Assembly: GCF_003850045.1 (NCBI RefSeq)
Contig: NZ_RQJX01000004.1
Span: forward strand, 1-64,000
Direction of reading: 5' to 3'
DNA length: 64,000 bases
From: Aeromicrobium camelliae
Lineage (GTDB): Bacteria > Actinomycetota > Actinomycetes > Propionibacteriales > Nocardioidaceae
Position 1 is the first letter of the stretch. The number at the start of each line of letters is the position of its first letter. The notes under the pieces are model-generated. The model was not told where the DNA came from, did no database searches, and saw nothing but the letters and a program-made list of their open reading frames with translations. The translations under genes and the position numbers were made by a program. Positions 10,733 through 19,052 of this stretch are shown in pieces.

Positions 10733-10828
10733 GCGCGGATTACCAGGTTACGTAGGTTCTTTGTCACTCCACCCGGCGAATTCACCCGGTGACGTGAGGG
10801 AAAAACTACGTAACCTGGTAATCCGCGC
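10733..10828. repeat. 96-bp element with perfect 23-bp inverted ends
   Basis: Left arm 10733-10755 and right arm 10806-10828 are exact reverse complements, separated by 50 bases. The core of each arm reads CCAGGTTACGTAG. The spacer holds ACCCGG twice and a GTCAC/GTGAC pair. There is no coding potential and no clear target-site duplication. It begins four bases past the recR stop, so the transcript could form a long stem-loop, acting as a terminator for recR and insulating the lysC promoter. It could also be a MITE- or REP-like unit. Confidence 0.8.
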
Positions 10829-10831
10829 CGC

Positions 10832-11431
10832 TCACTGACCGACGGACGTGCGGTGCTCGAAGGCGCGGCCGAGGGTGACCTCGTCGGCGTACTCGAGGTC
10901 GCCGCCGACGGGCAGGCCGCTGGCGAGTTTGGTGACGCGGATGCCGAGCGGCATCAGCATGCGCATAAGGTAGGTGGCGGTCGCCTCGCCCTCGAGGTTC
11001 GGGTCGGTCGCGATGATGACCTCGGTGACGGTGCCGTCCTGGAGCCGGCCGAGCAGTTCCTTGATGCGCAACTGATCGGGACCGATGCCGGCGAGAGGGC
11101 TGATCGCCCCGCCGAGCACGTGATAGCGACCGCGGAACTCCCGCGTGCGCTCGATCGCGATGACGTCCTTGCTCTCCTCGACCACGCACAGCACGGCAGG
11201 GTCACGCCGCGGATCGGCGCAGATGCGGCATTCTGTCTCGACCGTCACGTTGCCGCACACGACGCAGAAGTGGACCTTGGTCTTGGCGTCGACGAGGGTG
11301 GCGGCCAGACGCTTGACGTCCTCGGGGTCGGCGTCGAGCAGATGGAACGCGATGCGCTGAGCGCTCTTCGGACCGATGCCCGGAAGCTGGCCGAGCTCCT
11401 CGATGAGGTCCTGGATCACGCTCTCGTACAC
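10832..11431 (-). CDS. recR: recombination mediator RecR
   Basis: A 199-residue RecR, which works with RecF/RecO in loading RecA at gaps. It has the N-terminal helix-hairpin-helix ([20 protein letters not shown]), the Cys4 zinc finger (CVVCGN and CRICAD), and a Toprim domain with LCVVEESKD and the Walker-B-like region [18 protein letters not shown]. Length is exact for the family. The start is ATG at 11431. The inverted-repeat element starts four bases past its stop. Confidence 0.97.
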   Translation of the reverse strand: MYESVIQDLIEELGQLPGIGPKSAQRIAFHLLDADPEDVKRLAATLVDAKTKVHFCVVCGNVTVETECRICADPRRDPAVLCVVEESKDVIAIERTREFRGRYHVLGGAISPLAGIGPDQLRIKELLGRLQDGTVTEVIIATDPNLEGEATATYLMRMLMPLGIRVTKLASGLPVGGDLEYADEVTLGRAFEHRTSVGQ

Positions 11432-11498
11432 CTGTCCAGCCTAGTCGGTCGGCTCCAGCACACACCGCAACGCGCGGGGTCCTGCGGCACGCGGCTGA

Positions 11499-12137
11499 CT
11501 AGGCGGGGAGAAAGCGCGCAGCAGGAGCGATACCCTGCGTGGCGATCAGCCTCGCGACGCCGGGTCCGACCCCCAACTCGCCGACGCGCTCGAGATCGTC
11601 GAGGGTGTCGACATCGTCCCGGACACCGGGCCACGCGCCCGGCATCGCTATCGCGCCGAGTTCGCGATGACGCGCTGCGGAGGCTCCGCCGTAGGCAGCC
11701 ACCAGTTTGCCGGGACCACTAGCCGTCAGCAGCGTCGTGCCGGAGCCCTGATGGTCGGCCCAGAAAGCAGCTTGGTGTCCGCGAGCAGCGGCGAGGGCGG
11801 TGTCGAGACGGCGAGACGTGAGCGCCGGCAAGTCGGCGGGAACCACGGCGACTGGAGCGTGCGGTCGGCGGTCGAGCGCCCAGCGCCGGCCCGCTTCCAC
11901 CGCGCCCGGCAGCGACCCCGGATCCGGGATGACGATCACATCCGCGCTTCTGGCGACAGCGCTGCCCTCACCCACGAGCACCACAGCAGCGACCTGTTCC
12001 GCATCGAGCGCAGCAGTCACGACGTGAAGGGCGAATGCTTGGGCAAGACCCTCGCGCTGCTGCGAGGGCAGCGCGAGCCGTGACTTCGCCCGGCGGTAGC
12101 GCTTGACCGGAACAATGGCTGTGTAGCCCGCCGTCAA
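11499..12137 (-). CDS. cofC: phosphoenolpyruvate/2-phospholactate guanylyltransferase (F420 synthesis)
   Basis: A 212-residue CofC/FbiD. It couples GTP with phosphoenolpyruvate (or 2-phospholactate) to give the activated side-chain precursor for F420. Motifs are the nucleotide-binding [14 protein letters not shown] at the N-terminus, [16 protein letters not shown], and [13 protein letters not shown] near the C-terminus. Its start overlaps the stop of fbiC by 4 bp, so the two are one translation-coupled unit. Mycobacterial homologues use phosphoenolpyruvate; that may hold here too. Confidence 0.92.
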   Translation of the reverse strand: MTAGYTAIVPVKRYRRAKSRLALPSQQREGLAQAFALHVVTAALDAEQVAAVVLVGEGSAVARSADVIVIPDPGSLPGAVEAGRRWALDRRPHAPVAVVPADLPALTSRRLDTALAAARGHQAAFWADHQGSGTTLLTASGPGKLVAAYGGASAARHRELGAIAMPGAWPGVRDDVDTLDDLERVGELGVGPGVARLIATQGIAPAARFLPA

Positions 12138-14632
12138 GCCGGCACCCGCTCGTACGTGGTGGTCCGCTGCACCGCGGGACGACCGGCGAGTGTTGCCATC
12201 TGCTCCAGCTCCGCGATGGACTTACGCGAGCCGTTGGTGGAGCCGGCCATGCGGCTAATGGTCTCTTCCATCAGGGTGCCACCGAGGTCGTTGACGCCAC
12301 CGTCGAGCACCTGCGCGCACAGTGGTGGACCGAGCTTGACCCAGGAGCACTGGATGTTGTCGATGAGGCCATGAAGCATGATGCGCGACATTGCGTGAAC
12401 GGCGCGGTTGTCACGGACCGTGGGGCCAGGGCGCGCGACGCCCGCAAGGTAGATGGGGCTGGACTGGTGGACGAAGGGCAGCGGGACGAACTCGGTGAAG
12501 CCACGAGTGCGGCGCTGGATGTCGGCGAGCGTTCGTAGATGCGCCACCCAATGCCGCGGGTGGTCCACGTGCCCGTACATCATCGTCGCGGTCGTCGGCA
12601 GCCCGATGTCGTGTGCGGTCGTAACGACCTCGATCCACTGAGCGGCGGGAAGCTTGCCCTTCGTCAGGACCCAACGAACCTCATCGTCGAGGATCTCCGC
12701 GGCGGTGCCAGGCAGCGAATCGACCCCAGCCTCTCGAATCGACACGAGGAACTCGCGGATGCTCAGTCCGGTGCGGGCGACGCCGTTCATGACCTCCATT
12801 GGACTGAACGCATGCACGTGCAGGGACGGGGCCGCGGCCTTGACCGTGCGAGCGATCTGCTCGTAGGCGCTGGCGGGCATCGCCGGGTCGATGCCACCTT
12901 GCAGGCAGACCTCAGTGGCTCCGACCTCGACGGCCTCGACGGCGCGGGCGGCGATCTCGTCGAGGGAGAGGGTGTAGGCGTCGGCGTCGGTGGCGCGTTG
13001 GGCGAACGCACAGAACCGGCAGCCGGTGTAGCAGACATTGGTGAAGTTGATGTTCCGGTTGACCACGTAGGTGACCACGTCACCCACTGCCTCGCGCCGC
13101 AAGTCGTTCGCGAGGGCGCACACGGCGTCGAGCGCGGGTCCTTCCTCCGCAGTCATCAACGTCAACGCCTGGGCCTCGGTCAGCTCGGCGGGAGCACGTT
13201 CAGCCGACCGCAAGGCCGCCGCCACATCGGTGGAGCCGAGCCACTGCCCGGCCAGATGCGGCGAGGAGCGAACCTGCTCACGCAGCGCCGCCCAGTCACC
13301 GTAGACGACGTCGAAGTCGCCGCGCCGGTCCGCTGAGCGGCCTTCGCGGTCGATACCGGTGTGCAGATCGACGCGACCCTTGCTCTGCCAGCCGCCGTCC
13401 GGCTCCTGCCACGGCCGCCCGATCGCGCGCGCCTCCGGGTCGGCCAGGCCATCGGGACCGGCCAGCGCTTCGACATGACTGCGCACCCGCGGATCCAGCC
13501 ACGGCCCGCGCAGATACGGCGGGTGAACCGTCAACCGCTCCCGGAGCTCGAAGCCCTCCTGCTCGCACACACGCGCGAGCCGGTCGATCTGCGGCCACGG
13601 ACGCTCGGGATTGACGTGATCGGGCGTCAGCGGGCTGATGCCGCCGAAATCGTCGATGCCCGCGTCCAGCAGCGAACGGCATTCGTCGAGCTCCACCAGG
13701 TTCGGCGGCGCCTGCAGCCGAACCGCCGGCCCGAGCACCACCCGACAGGCGGCGATCGCGGCCAGATACTCCTCAAGCGGAAGGTCGTCGCTGTGGCGCA
13801 TGGCGGTATCGGGCTTGGCGCGGAAGTTCTGCACGATCACCTCTTGCACCGACCCGTGCTCACGGTGAATTCGACGAAGGTGGAGCACGGCGTCTGCCCG
13901 CTCCTGCAGCGTCTCGCCGATCCCGATCAGCAGACCGGTCGTGAACGGCACGGACAGACGGCCCGCGTCCTCCAGCACACGCAGACGCACCCCGGGATCT
14001 TTATCGGGACTGCGGTAATGTGGCTGCCCCTTCTCCAGCAGCCGTGTGCTCGTCGTCTCCAGCATCATGCCCATCGACGGCGCCACCGGCTTGAGCCGGT
14101 TCATCTCGCTCCAGCTCATCACCCCAGGGTTCAGATGCGGCAGCAGACCGGTCTCCTCCAGCACCAGAACCGCCATCGCCCGCAGGTACTCCAGTGTCGA
14201 GTCGTACCCGGCCTCCTCCAGCCACCGCCGCGCCTGCGGCCAGCGGTCCTCCGGCCGGTCCCCGAGGGTGAATAGGGCCTCCTTACACCCTTGTTCCGCT
14301 CCCCGACGCGCGATCTGCAGCACCTCGTCGGCCGACAGATACGGCGACTCGCCCCGCGCCTCCAGCACCGCCGGCGACGTCACGAACGTGCAGTAGTGAC
14401 AACGATCGCGGCAGAGCCGGGTCAACGGGATGAACACCTTGCGCGAATACGTCACCACACCCGCCAGCCCGGCCTCACGCAGCCCTGCCTCACGCACCCG
14501 GCGCGCCGCCGCCATCAGCCGCTCCAGCGCCGCCCCCCGCGCAGCGAACAACGCCGCGATCTCCTCGGAGTCGAGCGTCCGGGCGGCCTCGGCACGCGCG
14601 ACCGCCCGCGCGATCTGCCGGTCGTTGGGCAT
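12134..14632 (-). CDS. fbiC: bifunctional FO synthase (CofG-CofH fusion)
   Basis: An 832-residue bifunctional radical-SAM enzyme that makes the deazaflavin chromophore Fo from tyrosine and 5-amino-6-ribitylaminouracil. The N-terminal CofG half has its cluster motif CRDRCHYC (near residue 75); the C-terminal CofH half has CYTGCRFC. Length matches actinobacterial FbiC. The start is ATG at 14632 with GAGGAGGACGC directly before it; an upstream in-frame start at 14680 would overlap the preceding gene and has no ribosome site. It lies 13 bases after the F420H2:NADP oxidoreductase gene and is coupled to cofC. Confidence 0.96.
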   Translation of the reverse strand: MPNDRQIARAVARAEAARTLDSEEIAALFAARGAALERLMAAARRVREAGLREAGLAGVVTYSRKVFIPLTRLCRDRCHYCTFVTSPAVLEARGESPYLSADEVLQIARRGAEQGCKEALFTLGDRPEDRWPQARRWLEEAGYDSTLEYLRAMAVLVLEETGLLPHLNPGVMSWSEMNRLKPVAPSMGMMLETTSTRLLEKGQPHYRSPDKDPGVRLRVLEDAGRLSVPFTTGLLIGIGETLQERADAVLHLRRIHREHGSVQEVIVQNFRAKPDTAMRHSDDLPLEEYLAAIAACRVVLGPAVRLQAPPNLVELDECRSLLDAGIDDFGGISPLTPDHVNPERPWPQIDRLARVCEQEGFELRERLTVHPPYLRGPWLDPRVRSHVEALAGPDGLADPEARAIGRPWQEPDGGWQSKGRVDLHTGIDREGRSADRRGDFDVVYGDWAALREQVRSSPHLAGQWLGSTDVAAALRSAERAPAELTEAQALTLMTAEEGPALDAVCALANDLRREAVGDVVTYVVNRNINFTNVCYTGCRFCAFAQRATDADAYTLSLDEIAARAVEAVEVGATEVCLQGGIDPAMPASAYEQIARTVKAAAPSLHVHAFSPMEVMNGVARTGLSIREFLVSIREAGVDSLPGTAAEILDDEVRWVLTKGKLPAAQWIEVVTTAHDIGLPTTATMMYGHVDHPRHWVAHLRTLADIQRRTRGFTEFVPLPFVHQSSPIYLAGVARPGPTVRDNRAVHAMSRIMLHGLIDNIQCSWVKLGPPLCAQVLDGGVNDLGGTLMEETISRMAGSTNGSRKSIAELEQMATLAGRPAVQRTTTYERVPA

Positions 14633-14645
14633 CGCGTCCTCCTCA

Positions 14646-15308
14646 TCAGCGATCGGCCGGGATGCCCGTGATCGCCACACCCGAACGAGTCTTGTACCGC
14701 TTGTTCATGCTGATCAGCACCGCCGTCAACGGCTCCAGCTGACGCGCCAGCCGCAACGCACCCGCATCGATCCCACGACGACCGGTCACCGACACGGCCA
14801 GATCCTGCACCAACGACGTCGCCTCGGCATCATCACCACACACCAGGACGTCCTCATGAGTCAACGGCTCAGCCGTCTTCCACAACGACAACGCCGCCAC
14901 ATGATGGAACGCGCCCACCACCCGAGCCTCCGGAACCAGCCGCTGCGCCTCCTCAGCCGCCGACTCCTGCAACGTCAACCCATACGGGCCCCGTTCATCG
15001 AACCCCAGCGGATTGACACAACTGATCACCACCTTGCCCGCCAACTCACCCGCCAGCGAACCCACCAGCTCGGCATGACCGTCCCACGGCACCGCCAACA
15101 ACACGACGTCCGCCTCGGCCGCAGCCGCCGCGTTACCCGCCCCCGCCACAGAGGCCCCCGCCCGCTCCGCGATCTCAGCCGCCTTCTCCTTCGCCCGCAC
15201 CTCATCACGCGAACCCACCGTCACGTCATGCCCGGCGAGCGCGAAACGATACGCCAAGCCCCGCCCCTGAGGACCGGTCCCACCGATCACGGCAATGCGC
15301 TGCTGCAT
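14646..15308 (-). CDS. npdG: F420H2:NADP+ oxidoreductase
   Basis: A 220-residue Fno/NpdG protein that passes hydride between F420H2 and NADP+. The N-terminal Rossmann motif is [10 protein letters not shown], followed by [10 protein letters not shown] (the Ser/Arg of an NADP-specific loop), [24 protein letters not shown] and GAFHHVAAL, all usual for the family. It leads a three-gene unit with fbiC and cofC, so F420 reduction is tied to F420 synthesis. GGGAGACCT precedes the ATG at 15308. A good promoter is visible at 15329-15357. Confidence 0.93.
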   Translation of the reverse strand: MQQRIAVIGGTGPQGRGLAYRFALAGHDVTVGSRDEVRAKEKAAEIAERAGASVAGAGNAAAAAEADVVLLAVPWDGHAELVGSLAGELAGKVVISCVNPLGFDERGPYGLTLQESAAEEAQRLVPEARVVGAFHHVAALSLWKTAEPLTHEDVLVCGDDAEATSLVQDLAVSVTGRRGIDAGALRLARQLEPLTAVLISMNKRYKTRSGVAITGIPADR

Positions 15309-15328
15309 AGGTCTCCCGCCAATCTGTG

Positions 15329-15357
15329 ATAATCATCTGGCTCATCTAGTGTGTCAC
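15329..15357 (-). promoter_or_regulatory. sigma-70-like promoter of npdG-fbiC-cofC
   Basis: Read on the minus strand: -35 GTGACA, a 17-base spacer, -10 GATTAT, then a leader with GGGAGA before the npdG ATG. The spacer contains CACTAGATGA, which resembles the CTAG element found in several island promoters. Confidence 0.55.
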
Positions 15358-15390
15358 AGTCCACACCCGAGCGAAAGAACCACCGCCCAC

Positions 15391-16314
15391 TCACCGACGG
15401 ACGTCGACCGCGAGCTCCAGCCCCTCGGCGAATGCCACGGCCCGCAGCCGCTCCATGAGCGCTCCCGCGGCGACGGGATCCTCGCGCGCATCGATCGTCA
15501 CACGGCCGCCTTCACGGCGAGCAGCCACCTCCGCGGCGGCGATGAGGTCGTCCACAACGGCCCAGTCGTCGGTCGGGTCGAGGAAGCCCCGCCGCGACCC
15601 CCGCACCGCCGCGGCGCGCACGGCTTCACGGGCGCCGAGCCCGAAGAGGTCCTGGCCTTCGGCACGCACGAGGACTGCGGCCCCGGGCCCGTCGTCGGCG
15701 AGCAGCAGGGCAGGGTCGAGTCCTCGGACGATGACGACCGGCCGGCCGCCCAGCTTGCCCGAGACGAGCTCCGCCGCGCCGGCGACCTCGTCGGCGACCG
15801 CCGGCGCCGTGACCACCAGCGGGTTGCCGTGAGCGTCCGTCTGCCCCGCGAACGTCTGGACGGGCAGTATCCCGGCGCAGCCGATCGCCATGTCGGTCTG
15901 CCCGACCCGCCAGGCGCGGCCCGCCGTGTCGGCGATGATCACGGCGACGGCCAAGCCGGTGGCGGCACGGATCCGAGCGCGCAGCTCGCGGGCCTCGGCG
16001 TCGGGATCGCGCGGCAACGGCACGACCGAGCCGGACGCCACGTTGGAAGCGTCGACACCGGCGGCGGCCATCGTGAGCCCGTGCCACGTCCTGACGATCG
16101 CGGTGGGGCCGCGGCGCGCGACCACCCGGTCGGTCTCCTCGGCGATGACCTCGTCCCGCGGCCGGCGCGTCACCAGACCGGCTGCCTTGGCGACGATCTT
16201 GCTGGTGACGACGAGGACGTCGCCCGCACGCAGCTCCGCGTGCCGGGTCACGACGGCGGCGACGTCGTCCCCCGCGCCGACCTCGCCGATGCCGTCGACG
16301 GCGAAGATCTCCAC
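15391..16314 (-). CDS. cofE: coenzyme F420-0:L-glutamate ligase, no reductase domain
   Basis: A 307-residue CofE, which adds glutamate residues to F420-0 using GTP. It has VVTSKIVAKAAG near the start, then VIIADTAGRAWRVGQTDMAIGCAGI and VADEVAGAAELV in the middle. Mycobacterial FbiB (about 450 residues) carries a C-terminal FMN-dependent nitroreductase-fold domain that reduces dehydro-F420. Here only about 60 unrelated residues follow the ligase domain. The start is GTG at 16314, one base after the fbiA stop. Without that domain, reduction of dehydro-F420-0 needs another gene, which is not in this window. Confidence 0.92.
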   Translation of the reverse strand: MEIFAVDGIGEVGAGDDVAAVVTRHAELRAGDVLVVTSKIVAKAAGLVTRRPRDEVIAEETDRVVARRGPTAIVRTWHGLTMAAAGVDASNVASGSVVPLPRDPDAEARELRARIRAATGLAVAVIIADTAGRAWRVGQTDMAIGCAGILPVQTFAGQTDAHGNPLVVTAPAVADEVAGAAELVSGKLGGRPVVIVRGLDPALLLADDGPGAAVLVRAEGQDLFGLGAREAVRAAAVRGSRRGFLDPTDDWAVVDDLIAAAEVAARREGGRVTIDAREDPVAAGALMERLRAVAFAEGLELAVDVRR

Positions 16315-16315
16315 G

Positions 16316-17293
16316 TCAGCGCCTCCGCACCAGCGCGTCCGCGAGACCGACGGCGTCGGCGGCCAGCTGGCGGGTGGTGGCGTCGTCGTTCATGTAGAGC
16401 GGCACGGCACGCGCGGTGATCCCCTGGGCGTGGAGCCGGTCGACTGCGTCGCGATCGGCCGGGTCGACGAGCCAGCCGTCGAGGACGCCCTCGCCCTCGC
16501 GCGCGCCGTGATACTCCGCGACGGCCGCGGCGGAGACCTCCAGGCCCAGCCCGCCCAGCAACTGGTCGGCCATGCCCCGGACATGACCCCCGGCGATGAT
16601 CGGCGAGACGCCGACGACCGGGGCCGCCGACGAGCGCACGAGGTCGCGCAGGCCCGGGACCTCCAGGATGGGGCGCAGCGAGACGACCGGATTGGACGGC
16701 GCGAGCACGATGGCGTCGGCCTCGGCGAGCACCTCGGCGACGGCGGGCGCGGGACGCGCCGCCTCGATCCCGGCGTAGCGCAGACTGCGGAGGGGCGCCT
16801 CGGCTCGGTACCGGATCCAGTACTCCTGGAAATGCAGGTCGCGCTCGCCCTCGGGGAGCTCCACGACGATGCGCGTCTCGACCTCGTCGTCGGTCATCGG
16901 GACCAGCCGCACCCCCGGGCGCCACCGCCGGCACAGCTCCTCGGTCACCTGCGAGAGCGTCGCGCCCGCGCGCAGCCGCGCGGAACGGACCAGATGCGTG
17001 GCGAGGTCGCGGTCGCCGAGCCCGAACCACGAGTCCGGCTCACCGTAGTGCCCGAGCTCCTCGCGTGCGTTCCACGTCTCGTCGCGGCGGCCCCAGCGCC
17101 GCTGCGGGTCGATGCCTCCGCCGAGCGTGTACATCACCGAGTCCAGGTCCGGGCAGACCCGCACCCCGAAGACCCACAGGTCATCGGCGGTGTTGACGAT
17201 CGCCGTGACCTCTGCCTCGGGGCAGGCGGCACGGACCCCTTCGAGAAAGCGGGCTCCGCCGATCCCGCCGGAGAGCACCACGATGCGTCGCAT
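16316..17293 (-). CDS. fbiA: 2-phospho-L-lactate/PEP transferase (F420-0 synthesis)
   Basis: A 325-residue CofD/FbiA. It transfers the activated lactyl or enolpyruvyl phosphate to Fo, making F420-0 or dehydro-F420-0. It starts with the typical LSGGIGGARF, and shows VNTADDLWVFGVRVCPDLDSVMY (nucleotide-site region), LAPSNPVVSL, and GVSPIIAGGHVRGMADQLL. The start is placed at ATG 17293; GTG 17296 is also possible and neither has a clear ribosome site. One base separates it from cofE. Its stop-proximal neighbours are the rest of the F420 locus, and upstream begins the catabolic island. Confidence 0.94.
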   Translation of the reverse strand: MRRIVVLSGGIGGARFLEGVRAACPEAEVTAIVNTADDLWVFGVRVCPDLDSVMYTLGGGIDPQRRWGRRDETWNAREELGHYGEPDSWFGLGDRDLATHLVRSARLRAGATLSQVTEELCRRWRPGVRLVPMTDDEVETRIVVELPEGERDLHFQEYWIRYRAEAPLRSLRYAGIEAARPAPAVAEVLAEADAIVLAPSNPVVSLRPILEVPGLRDLVRSSAAPVVGVSPIIAGGHVRGMADQLLGGLGLEVSAAAVAEYHGAREGEGVLDGWLVDPADRDAVDRLHAQGITARAVPLYMNDDATTRQLAADAVGLADALVRRR

Positions 17294-17309
17294 CACGCCA
17301 TTGTGACGG

Positions 17310-18119
17310 TCAGTCGACGGTGATGTCGTCGCGGACTCCTCGCCACGCCATCGTCCCGCCGTCCACCGGGAGGTTCACGCCCGTGATGAAGGACGCGGCG
17401 TCACTGGCCAGGAAGCAGACGGCGGCGGCGATCTCGTCGACCTCGCCGAAGCGCGGGATCAGGTGATTGCCGTACATGGCGCGGGCGCGCGCGACCTTGT
17501 CCTCGGCTGCGTCGAGGTGCGACTGGCTCATCGGCGTGCGGATGGACCCCGGTGAGAAGGCGTTGACGCGGATGTGCGGCGAGAGGCCGATCGCCGCGGT
17601 GCGTGTCAGCTGGATGACGGCGGCCTTGCTCACCGAGTAGGCCGTCATCCCGGCGCCGGTCATGCCTGCCACGGAGGCCGCGTTGACGATCGACGGACCG
17701 TTCGTGGAGGCCATGAGGTGCGGTGTGGCCGCCTTGATGGCGAGCCAGACGGCCTTGAGGTTGATGTTCATGACGGTGTCCCAGACCGCCTCGTCCAGCT
17801 GGTGCACCTGGACCTGGTCCGCCGGCGTGAACACGTGGTCGAGCACGCCCGCGTTGTTGACCAGCGTGTCCAGGCCGCCCGCGGCGGCGGCGAAATCGTC
17901 GACCATGGCCGTCACGCGGTCGCCGTGGGCGAGGTCGACCTCGAGCTCGGTGACCTCGGCGCCGATCGCGGCGAGCTCGCCGGCGAGGCTGCGCAGGCCC
18001 TCGGCGTCGCGGTCGGCGATGCCCACGTGCGCCGCACCCTGCCGCGCCGCCTCCAGCGCGATCTCCCGGCCCATGCCCTGGGCCGCCCCGGTGACGAGGA
18101 TCAACTTGTCGGTGAGCAT
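17310..18119 (-). CDS. SDR-family oxidoreductase
   Basis: A 269-residue classical short-chain dehydrogenase. Cofactor glycine motif TGAAQGMG, Asp at the end of beta-2 (IADRDAEG, favouring NAD), NNAG, catalytic Ser in NAASVAGM and YSVSK. The start is ATG at 18119 with AAAGGGAACG upstream. It follows a second SDR by 17 bases and forms a two-gene unit with it. Likely oxidises a hydroxyl to a ketone, or the reverse, on an alicyclic or acyl-CoA intermediate; the substrate is not readable from sequence. Confidence 0.85.
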   Translation of the reverse strand: MLTDKLILVTGAAQGMGREIALEAARQGAAHVGIADRDAEGLRSLAGELAAIGAEVTELEVDLAHGDRVTAMVDDFAAAAGGLDTLVNNAGVLDHVFTPADQVQVHQLDEAVWDTVMNINLKAVWLAIKAATPHLMASTNGPSIVNAASVAGMTGAGMTAYSVSKAAVIQLTRTAAIGLSPHIRVNAFSPGSIRTPMSQSHLDAAEDKVARARAMYGNHLIPRFGEVDEIAAAVCFLASDAASFITGVNLPVDGGTMAWRGVRDDITVD

Positions 18120-18136
18120 CCGTTCCCTTTCTGTCG

Positions 18137-18967
18137 TCACGAGCTGCGCCCGCCCTCGAGCAGGGCGCCGCGGCCGGCGTAGCTCTCGCGAGCGAAGGCC
18201 GCCGAGCCGGAGGCGTGGGTGTAGCCCGCGTCGACGAAGACCTCGCTGCCGGTCATGTAGCGGGCGTCCTCGCTGGCCAGGAAGGCCACGGCACCGGCGA
18301 TGTCGGCCGGCTGGCCGGCGCGATCGAGCATCGCCGTGCCCGCCATGGCCTCCGTCGCGGCATCGAGGGCGTTCGCGTCGCCGACGACCGCCGAGGCCGT
18401 CATCTGCGACACCACCGCGCCGGGAACCAGGGTGTTGACCCGGATGCCCCAGTCGCGCAGCTCCGCGGCGACCGACCGGGCCAGCCCGATCACCCCCGCC
18501 TTGGTCGCGCTGTAGACGTGCGGGCCGGCGCCGCCGACGATGCCACCGGGGCTGGCGGTGACGATGATGCTGCCGCTGCGCTGCGGCTGCATGACGCGCG
18601 CGGCGTGCTTCAGGCACAGCAGGACGCCGCGCAGGTTGACGGTGATCGTGAGGTCCACGTCGGCGGTCCGCTGCTCGGCGATCGGGCCCACGGCGCCGAA
18701 CACCGCGGCGTTGGCGAAGAAGACGTCCAGACGCCCGTGCCGCTCGACGACCGTGTCGACGAGCGCGGCGATGCTGGTCTCGTCGGCGACGTCGGTGCGC
18801 ACGAACTCTGCACCGTCGAGCCGGGCGACCAGTTCGCGCCCAAGCTCCTCCTGGACGTCGGCGACCACGACCTGCGCGCCCTCGGCGTGGAAGCGCTCGA
18901 CGCACGCGGCGCCGATGCCGGCCGCCCCACCCGTCACGACGACGACGGCTCCGTTCAGACCCCGCAT
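18137..18967 (-). CDS. SDR-family oxidoreductase
   Basis: A 276-residue classical SDR with TGGAAGIG, VADVQEE (NAD-type Asp), and YSATK. The usual NNAG is FANAAV here. The C-terminus has an extra 20 residues after the normal SDR end. It begins at ATG 18967 with AGGAGAGGACG before it. The region upstream (18968-19052) carries an AT-rich promoter-like stretch with the word TCGGTGTATA on the minus strand, also seen before the usp gene near 24219. Confidence 0.85.
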   Translation of the reverse strand: MRGLNGAVVVVTGGAAGIGAACVERFHAEGAQVVVADVQEELGRELVARLDGAEFVRTDVADETSIAALVDTVVERHGRLDVFFANAAVFGAVGPIAEQRTADVDLTITVNLRGVLLCLKHAARVMQPQRSGSIIVTASPGGIVGGAGPHVYSATKAGVIGLARSVAAELRDWGIRVNTLVPGAVVSQMTASAVVGDANALDAATEAMAGTAMLDRAGQPADIAGAVAFLASEDARYMTGSEVFVDAGYTHASGSAAFARESYAGRGALLEGGRSS

Positions 18968-19052
18968 GCGCGTCCTCTCCTGGTGCTAGCTAATTCATGA
19001 TCACGATATACACCGAGCGGCCAGCTGACCAGACCGGGTTGCCGGCGGCCGA

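Noticed and set aside
17310-18905. single 531-residue protein spanning two SDR genes
   Set aside because: Only the last 269 residues look like a protein; the first part is an out-of-frame reading of the other SDR. Two separate genes with their own starts explain the region.
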